This document shows, in pieces, positions 16,047 to 24,536 of a DNA stretch of 64,000 bases. The stretch is from Nitrosarchaeum sp. (GTDB lineage Archaea > Thermoproteota > Nitrososphaeria > Nitrososphaerales > Nitrosopumilaceae), in assembly GCA_023265135.1 (NCBI GenBank), contig JAHFUM010000001.1:516960-580959 (forward strand), in the 5' to 3' direction. The position numbers were made by a program, and so were the translations under genes. The notes below the pieces were generated by a model, which made no database searches, was not told where the DNA came from, and saw nothing but the letters and a program-made list of their open reading frames with translations. Positions within the stretch are counted from its first letter, which is position 1. The number at the start of each line of letters is the position of its first letter.

Positions 16047-17126
16047 ATGAAAGGCGTTGTTTATGAAGAATATGCACCTGATGATAATTTTGCAAAAATT
16101 TTAAAAGTAAAAGAAATACCTGATCCAAAACCTAAAGCTGATGAAGTAGTTTTCAAGGTTAGATCTGCCGCTCTAAATTATAATGATATTTGGGGAATGA
16201 GAGGAGCTCCAGTACCAGTTCCACTTCCGCACATTTCTGGTTCTGATGCAGCTGGAGATGTTATTGCAGTTGGTGAAGATGTAAAAAATATCAAAGTTGG
16301 CGATAAAGTAGTTTCACATTCTAACATGTCATGTAGAGTGTGTAAAGCATGTACTGATGGTAGAGAATTTGATTGTGTTAATAGAATAATTTGGGGATTT
16401 CAAACCGGTCCAAACTGGGGTGCATTCTCTGAAATCACACATCTTCCAGAAGTTAATATCTCAAAAATTCCTCAAGGCGTAAGCTATGATGAAGCAGCAG
16501 CTGCCTCTATGACTCTTTTAACATCTTGGCATATGCTAGTTGGAAGAGCAAAGATTAGACCAGGACAAACTGTCTTGATTATGGGTGGAGGTTCTGGAGT
16601 TGGAAGTTTTGGAATTCAAATTGCAAAGTTATACAATTGTGATGTAATTGCAACTGCCAGTCCTGATAAATTAGATAAATGTCTAGAACTAGGAGCAGAT
16701 TTTGCAGTAGACCATAGAAAAGAAGATTGGTATAAAGAAGTAAGAGCAATTTCAAAAGAATTAGCAAAGAAAAAAGATGAAGCACCAGGAATTGATGTAT
16801 CTTTTGATCACATTGGTCAAACTCACTGGAATCAACAACTAACATTACTCAAATATGGTGCAACATTGGTATCATGTGGTGCAACAACTGGATATGATGC
16901 AAAAACTGATCTTAGACATGTATTCTTTAAAGGGACAAACATTCTTGGTTCAACACAAGGAACCAAAGCAGAATTAGATCAAGGTCTGTATTGGATGGGC
17001 CAAGGTAAAATTAAAGCCGCAATAGACTCTGTTTATTCATTTGAGCAAGCAGCAGAAGCTCATACTAAGATGTTAACTGGAAAAGGACTCTTTGGCAAAA
17101 TCTTAATGAAGCCAGAAGGCGTCTAG
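16047..17126 (+). CDS. Zinc-type medium-chain dehydrogenase/reductase (first of two paralogues)
   Basis: A 359-residue MDR-family oxidoreductase. The structural zinc site is present (SCRVCKACTDGREFDC, four Cys at about 97-112), and the Rossmann motif GGGSGVGSFGIQIAK lies near residue 178. The usual catalytic-zinc Cys is replaced by Asn in LNYNDIWGMRG, so it resembles quinone oxidoreductases and acryloyl/crotonyl-CoA reductases rather than true alcohol dehydrogenases. It is closely similar along its whole length to the protein at 59054-60124. One speculative role is the acryloyl-CoA reductase step of the 3HP/4HB cycle. A CitE-like gene follows seven bases later. Confidence 0.85.
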   Translation: MKGVVYEEYAPDDNFAKILKVKEIPDPKPKADEVVFKVRSAALNYNDIWGMRGAPVPVPLPHISGSDAAGDVIAVGEDVKNIKVGDKVVSHSNMSCRVCKACTDGREFDCVNRIIWGFQTGPNWGAFSEITHLPEVNISKIPQGVSYDEAAAASMTLLTSWHMLVGRAKIRPGQTVLIMGGGSGVGSFGIQIAKLYNCDVIATASPDKLDKCLELGADFAVDHRKEDWYKEVRAISKELAKKKDEAPGIDVSFDHIGQTHWNQQLTLLKYGATLVSCGATTGYDAKTDLRHVFFKGTNILGSTQGTKAELDQGLYWMGQGKIKAAIDSVYSFEQAAEAHTKMLTGKGLFGKILMKPEGV

Positions 17127-17133
17127 TCATTTA

Positions 17134-18003
17134 ATGGCACAGCTTTTCCGTAGTCTTATTTTTGTTCCAGGAAATAATTCTAGATTTTTAGAAAAAGCAA
17201 AAAAACTTCAAGCTGATATAGTATGTTTTGATCTAGAAGATTCAGTACCAGATGAGGAAAAAAAAAATGCTAGAAAGTTAATTCAAACTGCACTAAAATC
17301 ACACTCATCTTATCTTGCTTCTGTTTTTGTTCGCACAAATTCTCCAAAATCTGGAAAAATTCAAGATGATCTCAAAGAAATAATTCAAAAAGGAATTATT
17401 GGAATTGTAGTTCCTAAAGTAAACAATGTCAATGAAATAAAGAAAATTGAAAAAAATCTTTTATTATTAGAAAAAAACCGTAAACTAAAACCAATCCAAA
17501 TTATTCCTTCTATAGAATCAGCAGAAGGCGTAGTCAATACATACAATATTGCATCTTGTAGTGAACGAATACCTGCAGTAATTTTTGGAGTTTTTGATCT
17601 CTTAAATGATTTAGGAATTGAATACACAAAAAATCCTGAAGGTGGAAAATATTCTAGAGCAAAAATTCCTATAGATGCAAAAGCAGCAGGAATATCTGCC
17701 ATTGATGCTATTTGGCAGGATCTCAATGACATCAAAGGATTTGAAAAAGATTGTGAAACAGGAAAAAGTCTGGGTTATGTGGGAAAAAGTATCATACATC
17801 CTGATCAAATTCAAATAACCCATAAAATTTTCTATCCTAATAAAACAGAAATTCAATGGGCAGAAAAAGTCTGTAAATATTATTTAGAATCCACACAAAA
17901 AGGAAGAGGTGCAACAACTATAGATGGAAAAATGATTGATGAGGTTCATTTCAAACAAGCTAAGGCGCTGCTTGAAATTATAAAAAATAATCCCTTAATT
18001 TAG
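17134..18003 (+). CDS. HpcH/HpaI aldolase family, CitE-like acyl-CoA lyase
   Basis: A 289-residue TIM-barrel protein of the citrate-lyase beta/malyl-CoA-lyase group. Signatures are RSLIFVPGNNSRFLEKA, ADIVCFDLEDSVPDEEK (acidic metal ligands), VFVRTNSP, IIPSIESAEGVVN, and GKSIIHPDQI near the C-terminus. Reactions in the family are C-C cleavages of malyl-CoA, citramalyl-CoA or 3-hydroxyacyl-CoA. The adjacent CoA-reductase-like gene suggests a CoA-thioester role, but the substrate is unknown. Confidence 0.88.
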   Translation: MAQLFRSLIFVPGNNSRFLEKAKKLQADIVCFDLEDSVPDEEKKNARKLIQTALKSHSSYLASVFVRTNSPKSGKIQDDLKEIIQKGIIGIVVPKVNNVNEIKKIEKNLLLLEKNRKLKPIQIIPSIESAEGVVNTYNIASCSERIPAVIFGVFDLLNDLGIEYTKNPEGGKYSRAKIPIDAKAAGISAIDAIWQDLNDIKGFEKDCETGKSLGYVGKSIIHPDQIQITHKIFYPNKTEIQWAEKVCKYYLESTQKGRGATTIDGKMIDEVHFKQAKALLEIIKNNPLI

Positions 18004-18125
18004 TAGATTAAAACATTTCTACTTTTAAGACATTTCATATAATGATATATTCTAATCACTATGTTTTATTGTATTGGTGAACCAAACTGATTAACTTACT
18101 TGATCCAACTGTCATAATTACTCGA

Positions 18126-18794
18126 ATGTTTGAATCTGAAAAATTTAATGATATGTTAAATTATTGTACAAAATTATTAGAAAAGAATCCTGATGATATG
18201 GTAGGCTTACAAAACTCTGCATTGGCATTGTTACATTTAGAAAAATTTGAAGAATCAATTATTTACTGTGATAAAGTTTTAAAAATAAAAAATTTTGACA
18301 TTTATGCATTAAAAAATAAAATCTATTCACTTGAAAAGTTGAAGAAATATGATGATGTTATAACATGCTGTAAAATAATTCTTGATATTGATAGTAATGA
18401 TATATGGACTCTCAATAGTATGGGTTTATCATTAAATGAATTGGATAGACATAAAGAAGCTATGGACTTCTATGATAAAACACTAAAACTTGATGACAAA
18501 GACATTACAGCATTGATGAATAAGGCCATCTCCTTAAATCATTTAAGAAATTATCGAGAATCTATAGAATACTATGATAAGGCACAAATGATAGACTCTA
18601 GTTTACGTGAAGCATCAATTGCTAAATCTAAAGCATTTGAAAAATTAGGTATGGAAGATGAAGCATTTTTAGCTGCTCAGGGAGTTTTGGTTAAGGATAT
18701 GGAACAAATTAAAATTGATGCCAAAACTAACAAATGTTCTATTTTTCACCAATATTGTCAAAATGAATTTGAAGAATTAAAAGATAAAAAATAA
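18126..18794 (+). CDS. TPR-repeat protein
   Basis: A 222-residue protein of about five tetratricopeptide repeats (NPDDMVGLQNSALALLHLEKFEESIIYCDKVL, then LNSMGLSLNELDRHKEAMDFYDKTLKLD, and so on) with the usual A/G-A-P pattern and a 34-residue period. It is a protein-protein interaction scaffold of unknown partner. The ORF begins mid-repeat at the ATG with no in-frame upstream start. A second TPR gene lies directly after the second ADH paralogue (60138-60740). Confidence 0.85.
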   Translation: MFESEKFNDMLNYCTKLLEKNPDDMVGLQNSALALLHLEKFEESIIYCDKVLKIKNFDIYALKNKIYSLEKLKKYDDVITCCKIILDIDSNDIWTLNSMGLSLNELDRHKEAMDFYDKTLKLDDKDITALMNKAISLNHLRNYRESIEYYDKAQMIDSSLREASIAKSKAFEKLGMEDEAFLAAQGVLVKDMEQIKIDAKTNKCSIFHQYCQNEFEELKDKK

Positions 18795-18847
18795 AGCTTA
18801 TGATAATAAGAAAATCAATTTATACAAAGAAATTCACATAATAAATA

Positions 18848-19432
18848 ATGTTTACAGGAATAGTTGAAGGGATTGGAAAAATTGAGAAAATTTCGAAAAA
18901 CACTAAAAATAGAAGTGCAATTCAAATGACTGTAAATTTAGGAAAGCATGCAAAAGGTTTGAAAATTGGACAAAGTGTAGCTTTGAATGGAGTTTGTCTT
19001 ACTGCTACAAAATTTTCTAAATCTAACTGTATTTTTGAAATGATAGAAGAAACTACTCGTAAAACTGATCTAGGAAATCTCAAACCGGGTGACATTGTTA
19101 ACATTGAGCGAAGTCTAAAAACTGGTGACAGATTAGAGGGACATTTTGTTTTAGGCCATGTAGATGGAGTTGGTATCATCAAAAAAATACAAAATAAACC
19201 CAAAGAAGTACAAGTTTGGTTTGAAGTTCCCAAAAAATTATCAAAATATATTGTAAAAAAAGGCTCGATTGCAGTTGATGGAATTAGTCTGACAGTGGTA
19301 GATGTCAAAAATAATCTTGCTTCTGTATGTTTGATTCCTCATACTATTGAAATAACTAATTTCAAAATGAAGAATGTCGGTGATAAGATTAACATCGAGA
19401 CTGATATTCTTGGAAAATATATTTTAAAATAA
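18848..19432 (+). CDS. ribE: Riboflavin synthase, alpha-chain type
   Basis: A 194-residue protein made of two duplicated lumazine-binding beta-barrels: MFTGIVEGIGKIEKI to about residue 90, then GHFVLGHVDGVGII to the end. Motifs are SVALNGVCLT and GSIAVDGISLTVV. It dismutates two 6,7-dimethyl-8-ribityllumazines to riboflavin. This is the bacterial/eukaryotic trimeric type, not the RibC type of methanogens, so a replacement by transfer in the lineage is plausible. First gene of the riboflavin cluster. Confidence 0.96.
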   Translation: MFTGIVEGIGKIEKISKNTKNRSAIQMTVNLGKHAKGLKIGQSVALNGVCLTATKFSKSNCIFEMIEETTRKTDLGNLKPGDIVNIERSLKTGDRLEGHFVLGHVDGVGIIKKIQNKPKEVQVWFEVPKKLSKYIVKKGSIAVDGISLTVVDVKNNLASVCLIPHTIEITNFKMKNVGDKINIETDILGKYILK

Positions 19433-19512
19433 AGACAATATTCTACCACTTTTTTGGTAATTACCAATTTTATAGTAAACTTTATAATTAGTTTACGAAT
19501 GATTTTTTATAC

Positions 19513-20178
19513 ATGTCACTTGAATCAGGACTTGAATCACTAAAACGAGGCGAGTTTGTACTGCTATTTGATTCAGCAGGAAGAGAAAATGAAATAGATA
19601 TGGTAGTTGCTGCTGAATTTGTAACACCTGAACATGTTGCAAGAATGCGTCAACACGCAGGAGGCCTTTTATGCATTGCAATTGATTATAATTTTGCAAA
19701 TTCGTTAGAATTAAAATACATGCATGAAATTTTGGCAGAATCCACAATTTCAAATAAAGAAATGATTATGGGACTTGCTCCATATGGTGATCATCCCACA
19801 TTTTCAATTTCTGTTAATCATTATCAAACTTATACAGGAATAACAGATAAAGACAGATCACTAACCATTAGAGAGATGGCAAATATTTTCACTGTTGAGA
19901 ACAAAAAGAAAAAATTTGTTTCTTCTTTCAAAACCCCTGGTCATGTTCCATTATTAATTGCATCAAAAGGTCTATTAGCAAAAAGACAAGGTCATACTGA
20001 AATGTCTGTTTATCTTACTCAAATTGCAGGTTTAACCCCTGTTACTGCAATTTGTGAAATGATGGATGCTGAAACTTATACTGCATTATCTATTGATAAA
20101 GCAGAAAAATATGCAAAACAAAATGCAATCCCATTAATAGATGGTAAAGAACTAATAGAATTCGCTAAGGTGCATTAG
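19513..20178 (+). CDS. ribB: 3,4-dihydroxy-2-butanone-4-phosphate synthase
   Basis: A 221-residue enzyme converting ribulose 5-phosphate to the four-carbon unit of riboflavin. Signatures are RGEFVLLFDSAGRENEIDMVVAAEF, ARMRQHAGGLLCIAI, SVNHYQTYTGITDKDRSLTI, and GHVPLLIASKGLLAKRQGHTEMSVYL. No GTP cyclohydrolase II domain is fused; that role is filled by arfA two genes downstream. Two bases separate it from ribH. Confidence 0.96.
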   Translation: MSLESGLESLKRGEFVLLFDSAGRENEIDMVVAAEFVTPEHVARMRQHAGGLLCIAIDYNFANSLELKYMHEILAESTISNKEMIMGLAPYGDHPTFSISVNHYQTYTGITDKDRSLTIREMANIFTVENKKKKFVSSFKTPGHVPLLIASKGLLAKRQGHTEMSVYLTQIAGLTPVTAICEMMDAETYTALSIDKAEKYAKQNAIPLIDGKELIEFAKVH

Positions 20179-20180
20179 TT

Positions 20181-20597
20181 TTGAATATTGCTATAGTGAT
20201 TTCAGAATTTAATGAAGAAGTGACATCTAGGATGCTCTTAGTAGCTGAAGAAAAAGCAAAAATTCTCAAGTTGAAAATAAATTACATTTGTAGGGTTCCA
20301 GGAGCATATGATATGCCAATCATTGTTGATGCATTATTACAAAAACAAGATGTAGATGGAGTAGTTACTCTTGGTGCAATAATCAAAGGCCAAACAAAAC
20401 ATGATGAAGTAATTGCTCATTCTACAGCATATGCATTAACTAAACTATCAACTAAATATCAAAAACCAGTCTCCTTGGGAATAACTGGACCCGGAATGCA
20501 AGAAAGACACGCATATGCTAGAATACGACCTGTAGCAGAACGTGCAGTTGAATCAATAGTAAAAATCTTCAACGAGCTACAAAGGATTCAGAAATGA
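20181..20597 (+). CDS. ribH: 6,7-dimethyl-8-ribityllumazine synthase
   Basis: A 138-residue enzyme with a TTG start two bases after ribB. Motifs: ISEFNEEVTSRML, VPGAYDMPIIVDALL, GVVTLGAIIKGQTKHDEVIA (catalytic His) and PVSLGITGPG. It condenses the ribB product with 5-amino-6-ribitylaminouracil to make lumazine, probably as an icosahedral or pentameric assembly. It overlaps arfA by four bases, so the genes are translationally coupled. Confidence 0.96.
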   Translation: MNIAIVISEFNEEVTSRMLLVAEEKAKILKLKINYICRVPGAYDMPIIVDALLQKQDVDGVVTLGAIIKGQTKHDEVIAHSTAYALTKLSTKYQKPVSLGITGPGMQERHAYARIRPVAERAVESIVKIFNELQRIQK

Positions 20598-21346
20598 TTC
20601 AATTAAGTATTTTAAAAATAAATGGCTATGGACCTTGGACTCTAACACTAGGTAGTGATAGAGAACACGCGCTTCAAATGCTTCAAGCATCATTATACAA
20701 AGAGATTCAAAAACTATTCTCAGAAAAAAATTGTCTTGTTTTTTTAAATAGATCAGATGAATTTTTTGTAGTTTCTAATGGATTAACATTAGAAGATCAT
20801 ATTGAGATTCAAAAAAATCTTGAGAAATCTTTTGACATTAGATTATCAATGTCAATCGGTTATGCTGATTCTCCATTTGAAGCAAATCTCAAAGCATATG
20901 AAGGAAAGAAAAATGAGATTTTTCTAAGTAAAGAATATGCTATTTATGGTTTTATCAACGCTAAATCTGAACAAAATGTTTCAATAATACACTTTGATGT
21001 AGATAATCTTACTTCTAGACGAAAAATAAATTCCCCATATGAAATCACGTCAACAATTTTTAATTTATATGCAAAAATGTCAAAATTTTTTCTAAAAAAA
21101 AATTCTCTTGCATTTTTTATGGGTGGCGATAATTTCATGATAGTTGCTGATAATGATGCAAAAAATTCTGTAAAAGATTTCATTAAATTAATTCAAAAAG
21201 AAGACAACATTACTTTGAATTGTGGAATAGGTAATGCAAAAACTTCTAGAGAGGCTGTAATGCTCGCAACTAAATCACTTGATACAATAAGAGAACTTAG
21301 AGATTCGGGTAAAGAAAAACTAAATGTTTATGAATTATCATGCTAA
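20594..21346 (+). CDS. arfA: GTP cyclohydrolase III/IIa, archaeal riboflavin entry enzyme
   Basis: A 250-residue protein of the archaeal ArfA (MJ0145) family: LKINGYGPWTLTLGSDREHALQMLQ at the start, then two GGDEF-like halves, the second with HFDVDNLT and FFMGGDNFMIV. It hydrolyses GTP to the formylated pyrimidine nucleotide, the first step of archaeal flavin (and F420 chromophore) synthesis. It overlaps ribH upstream and the amidohydrolase downstream. Confidence 0.93.
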   Translation: MIQLSILKINGYGPWTLTLGSDREHALQMLQASLYKEIQKLFSEKNCLVFLNRSDEFFVVSNGLTLEDHIEIQKNLEKSFDIRLSMSIGYADSPFEANLKAYEGKKNEIFLSKEYAIYGFINAKSEQNVSIIHFDVDNLTSRRKINSPYEITSTIFNLYAKMSKFFLKKNSLAFFMGGDNFMIVADNDAKNSVKDFIKLIQKEDNITLNCGIGNAKTSREAVMLATKSLDTIRELRDSGKEKLNVYELSC

Positions 21347-22530
21347 TTAAAAATGCAAGTATTTTACTAGGTAAAGAATTAGACTTTATTCCAAACACTA
21401 ACATAAAAATTCATGATCAAAGATTCACACGAATTCAACCCAACATAGGAGCTAGTGCCCAAGAAGAATCAATAGATTGTGAAGGATTATTATTAATTCC
21501 AGGATTTGTAAATTGTCATACCCACATAGGAGATTCTATTGCTAAAGATGTTACAATAAATAGTTCAGTTGATCAACGAATTCATCCAGTATCTGGTCTT
21601 AAACCCATAATTCTAAAAAATACCGATAAAAAATATCTCGCAAGTTTTATGAAAAACTCTTGTTATTCCATGTTAAATAAAGGAATTACCACTTTTGTAG
21701 ATTTTAGAGAGGGAGGAATTGAAGGAGTTTTACTACTAAAACAAGTTCTATCTGAATTGCCTCTACGTTCAATTATTCTTGGAAGGTTAGAATACTATCA
21801 AGGTTCAATTGAAATTAAAAAAAACATTCCTTTACCTAGAAATAAAATCGACGAACTTACTGAATTACTAAAGAAATGTGATGGTATTGGAATAAGTGGA
21901 GCAAATGAAAATAGTTCTTCAGTATTGAGTTATTATTCTGGAACACCTAAAATTCGAGCTATTCATTCATCTGAGACAAAACATAGTGTCTCTATGTCAA
22001 AAAATATTACTGGAAAATCTGAAGCCATCCGCGCATTAAATATGAAACCACATTTTTTGGTACACATGACTCATGCTTCATCAGGTGATATACATGCTGC
22101 AACAAAAAGAACTCGTGGGATAGTGATTTGTCCTAGAGCAAATGCTGTACTTGCCGAAGGAATTCCTGACATTGAATTGATGAGCAAAGCTGGTTGCACA
22201 ATAGCATTAGGTACAGATAATGTAATGATAAATTCTCCAGATATGTTTAGAGAAATGGATTATCTATGGAAAGTCACAATGGGAATTCATAAAAAAAGAA
22301 TCAATCCAAAAGAAATCTTAAAAATGGCAACTGTAAATGGTGGAAAAATTTTGAGAAAAGATATTGGAGTAATTGAAAATGGAAAATTTGCAGATTGCAT
22401 TTTCATAGATAAACATGCATTAGATTTAGAACCAATGCATAATCCACATGCATCTATAGTACATAGAGCATCAGAATCCGTTATAAGAGCTGTAATGATT
22501 GGAGGTAAAATAGTTCATGGTAAAATCTAG
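21340..22530 (+). CDS. Amidohydrolase-superfamily enzyme inside the riboflavin operon
   Basis: A 396-residue metal-dependent hydrolase of the cytosine/MTA-SAH deaminase type. The metal ligands are in place: HxH in NCHTHIGD (near residue 61), His in AIHSSETKH, His in VHMTHAS and Asp in LGTDNVM. Its start overlaps arfA by seven bases and its end overlaps arfC by fourteen, so it belongs to the flavin operon. The archaeal pathway needs a deformylase (ArfB in methanogens is creatininase-like) and a pyrimidine deaminase not named in the operon. This enzyme could catalyse either; that is inference. Confidence 0.85.
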   Translation: MLIKNASILLGKELDFIPNTNIKIHDQRFTRIQPNIGASAQEESIDCEGLLLIPGFVNCHTHIGDSIAKDVTINSSVDQRIHPVSGLKPIILKNTDKKYLASFMKNSCYSMLNKGITTFVDFREGGIEGVLLLKQVLSELPLRSIILGRLEYYQGSIEIKKNIPLPRNKIDELTELLKKCDGIGISGANENSSSVLSYYSGTPKIRAIHSSETKHSVSMSKNITGKSEAIRALNMKPHFLVHMTHASSGDIHAATKRTRGIVICPRANAVLAEGIPDIELMSKAGCTIALGTDNVMINSPDMFREMDYLWKVTMGIHKKRINPKEILKMATVNGGKILRKDIGVIENGKFADCIFIDKHALDLEPMHNPHASIVHRASESVIRAVMIGGKIVHGKI

Positions 22531-23173
22531 ACCACATGTAATTCTAAGTGCAGCAATTTCAATAGATGGGAAAATTGCTACACGTTTAGGTGACTCAAAA
22601 CTATCTTCTAAAAAAGACAGAATTAGACTACATAAACTTCGTTCAAAAGTTGATGCGATATTAGTAGGAAAAAATACAATACTTAGAGATGATCCTTTAC
22701 TTACTGTAAGATACACAAAAGGAAAAAATCCTACAAGAATAATTTTAGATTCTTTAGGAACAATATCTGTCAATTCAAAAATTTTGCGAACATCTAATGA
22801 AATCCCTACTATTATTGCAGTTTCTAAAAAAATTAGTAAATTAAATTTACAAAAATTAAAAAAATTTCCCGTTGAAATAATAATGAATGGTGAAAACTCA
22901 GTCAACATAAAATCACTAATGAATAATCTCCATAAAAGAAAATTTAATACCATTCTAGTAGAAGGTGGAGGAATCATTAATTGGCAATTTATTCAAAATA
23001 ATTTGTTTGATGAAATTTTGATAACTATTGCCCCATTTATCATTGGGGGGACTGAGGCAATAACATTTGTTCAAGGAAAAGGTTTTGATAAAATCATAAA
23101 ATCTCCAAGACTCAGATTAAATTCAATAAAAAGACTGGAAAATCACCTTATTTTACATTATACAAAAGTGTAA
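22517..23173 (+). CDS. arfC: 2,5-diamino-6-ribosylamino-4(3H)-pyrimidinone 5'-phosphate reductase
   Basis: A 218-residue NAD(P)H-dependent reductase of the RibD C-terminal/RIB7 family. Motifs are HVILSAAISIDGKIATRLGDSKLSS, VDAILVGKNTILRDDPLLTVR, PTRIILDS, TILVEGGGIINW and FIIGGTEAITF. It reduces the ribose side chain to ribityl. No deaminase domain is fused, matching the archaeal/fungal order in which reduction precedes deamination. Last gene of the cluster, overlapping the amidohydrolase. Confidence 0.94.
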   Translation: MVKSRPHVILSAAISIDGKIATRLGDSKLSSKKDRIRLHKLRSKVDAILVGKNTILRDDPLLTVRYTKGKNPTRIILDSLGTISVNSKILRTSNEIPTIIAVSKKISKLNLQKLKKFPVEIIMNGENSVNIKSLMNNLHKRKFNTILVEGGGIINWQFIQNNLFDEILITIAPFIIGGTEAITFVQGKGFDKIIKSPRLRLNSIKRLENHLILHYTKV

Positions 23174-23206
23174 GTTATTATACTTAATTTAAGATATAAC
23201 AAGAAA

Positions 23207-23440
23207 TTGGCAGCAAAAAAGAAAGCTACAACAAAAAGCACTAGTAAAAAATCAAAGACTAAAGCTAAGTCACCAAGTAAACCGAAATCTGGAAAACCAG
23301 CATTTGGTGGTTATGCTATTAATTTTGCAGGTCGTCAAGAAACTGTAGAACAAGTTTTTGGTAACAAACCTATTGCACCAAGTGAAATGACAAAAAAGAT
23401 TTGGGCATTTGTTAAAGCAAAAAGCCTTTCTAATCGTTAA
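23207..23440 (+). CDS. Lys-rich small protein with SWIB-like C-terminal segment
   Basis: A 77-residue protein starting with TTG. Residues 1-30 are a Lys/Ser/Thr/Pro-rich tail like histone H1 tails. The remainder (FGGYAINFAGRQETVEQVFGNKPIAPSEMTKKIWAFVKAKSL) loosely resembles the first part of a SWIB domain (xSRxEVxKKxWxYIKxxxLQ), but the second half of that domain is missing. A DNA-associated protein is plausible. The SWIB link is a weak pattern match. Confidence 0.6.
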   Translation: MAAKKKATTKSTSKKSKTKAKSPSKPKSGKPAFGGYAINFAGRQETVEQVFGNKPIAPSEMTKKIWAFVKAKSLSNR

Positions 23441-23452
23441 AGACACAAAATT

Positions 23453-23473
23453 GTTAGCGAGTTACTCGTTAAC
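23453..23473 (+). terminator. Hairpin after the Lys-rich protein gene
   Basis: A nine-base-pair stem with one G-U pair (GTTAGCGAG / CTCGTTAAC) and a TTA loop, thirteen bases after the stop codon, followed by a pyrimidine-rich CTATCTTTTAATTT. This looks like a transcript 3'-end or terminator hairpin. It precedes the hemerythrin gene. Confidence 0.45.
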
Positions 23474-23539
23474 TAATTTCCTATCTTTTAATTTAAAAAT
23501 TTGAATAAGATATAGATATTGGATTTCATTTGTAAGTAC

Positions 23540-24097
23540 ATGTCAACTGCATCTTTAAGACGAGATCATGATCTAATAGAAAAAGTCATCAAAGCAATGG
23601 AATCTACAATTCAGCTTCTAAATGATGGAAAACAAATTCCTGAATCTATATTACTACCTGTTATTGACTTCTCAAAAAATTTTACTGATGTTTGTCATCA
23701 TAGCAAAGAAGAAAATTCACTATTTCCTGCTTTAGAACAAGCAGGAATGCCTCGTAATATGGGTCCAATTGCAATGATGTTAATGGATCATGAACGTACA
23801 AGAGAAATTGGAAAAGAAATGGAAAATTCTGCAAAGGATTACATCTTTTCTGGTAATTCTAAAAAATTGATTAGTGATATGCAACAATATGTAGAACATA
23901 TAACAGAACATTTGTGGAAAGAAAATAATAGATTATTTATGATGGCTGAAGCACGTTTACAATATGTTTCAAAAAAGGTCGATAACGAGCTAAATGAAAT
24001 TGAGGAATTAAAACTCAAAGAAACTGGAAAAACTAGAAAACACTATGAACAATTAGCTGAAACCCTAACTAGAGATGTTAATCATCACGAAAATTAA
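23540..24097 (+). CDS. Hemerythrin HHE-domain protein
   Basis: 185 residues from the ATG at 23540 (MSTASLRRDHDLIEKVIKAM); the in-frame TTG at 23519 would add seven residues. It is a four-helix bundle with hemerythrin-like metal ligands: H in RRDHD, HHSKEEN near residue 60, MDHERTRE near 91, and YVEHITEHLWKENNRLF near 120. It binds a di-iron centre, presumably for O2/NO sensing or iron and redox stress. The partner is unknown. The next gene starts two bases after its stop, so they may form an operon. Confidence 0.88.
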   Translation: MSTASLRRDHDLIEKVIKAMESTIQLLNDGKQIPESILLPVIDFSKNFTDVCHHSKEENSLFPALEQAGMPRNMGPIAMMLMDHERTREIGKEMENSAKDYIFSGNSKKLISDMQQYVEHITEHLWKENNRLFMMAEARLQYVSKKVDNELNEIEELKLKETGKTRKHYEQLAETLTRDVNHHEN

Positions 24098-24099
24098 AT

Positions 24100-24369
24100 T
24101 TGTCTTACAGTATATTTGGTCAAGTGGTTGGAGTCAGAAAGTATTCTAATGGAGATATTGAAATAGATTTCTATCATCAAGATGAAATTACTGAATACAA
24201 ATACTCTTCAAATTCTAAGATATCTGATAACTTCCCTAAAGAATTAGCTGAAACTTTAGCCTCAACTTTGGCATCTGATATCTGTATTGAAATTTACTTT
24301 AATGAGAATGGAAATCCAACTCATATTGAGTTAGAAGAATGTGATTATGACAATGATGAAGAAAATTGA
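24100..24369 (+). CDS. Small acidic protein of unknown function
   Basis: An 89-residue protein with a TTG start two bases after the hemerythrin stop. It is beta-rich at the start (SIFGQVVGVRKYSNGDIEIDFY) and strongly acidic at the end (ELEECDYDNDEEN). I do not recognise the family. The operon-like spacing suggests co-expression with the hemerythrin. Its stop codon directly abuts the P1 helix of the candidate ncRNA. Confidence 0.6.
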   Translation: MSYSIFGQVVGVRKYSNGDIEIDFYHQDEITEYKYSSNSKISDNFPKELAETLASTLASDICIEIYFNENGNPTHIELEECDYDNDEEN

Positions 24370-24480
24370 CGAGGACTTTAGCGGGAATCATGGACTTTGA
24401 TTATACCTCAAAGCTCAAGGCGTTCCCAAGAACACATTCGTCTTCACTCAAAACATAGTCAATGAGTGTCCTCGCCACCC
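24369..24480. ncRNA. Candidate structured RNA with four nested helices
   Basis: A visibly more GC-rich block between convergent genes. P1: CGAGGAC 24370-24376 with GTCCTCG 24468-24474. P2: GGGAA 24383-24387 with TTCCC 24423-24427. P3: 24391-24400 with 24408-24417 (TGGaCTTTGA/TCAAAGcTCA, one A-C mismatch, 7-nt loop). P4: CACTCA 24445-24450 with TGAGTG 24463-24468, sharing one base with P1. P2/P3 and P4 form two arms closed by P1. The minus strand is favoured: a TATA-like element at 24499-24506 puts a start near 24476, just before P1, and a T-rich stretch follows P1 on that strand. It matches no RNA class that I recognise. Confidence 0.6.
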
Positions 24481-24536
24481 ATCTATACGTCGAAATCATA
24501 CTTAAGGTAATCTCTAATTCTCATGATTGAGGGAAC

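Noticed and set aside
24369-24480. Identity of the structured block as RNase P RNA, SRP RNA, 5S RNA or a C/D-box sRNA
   Set aside because: It is too short for RNase P or SRP RNA, lacks the 5S and SRP helix-8 motifs, and has no RUGAUGA/CUGA box pair.
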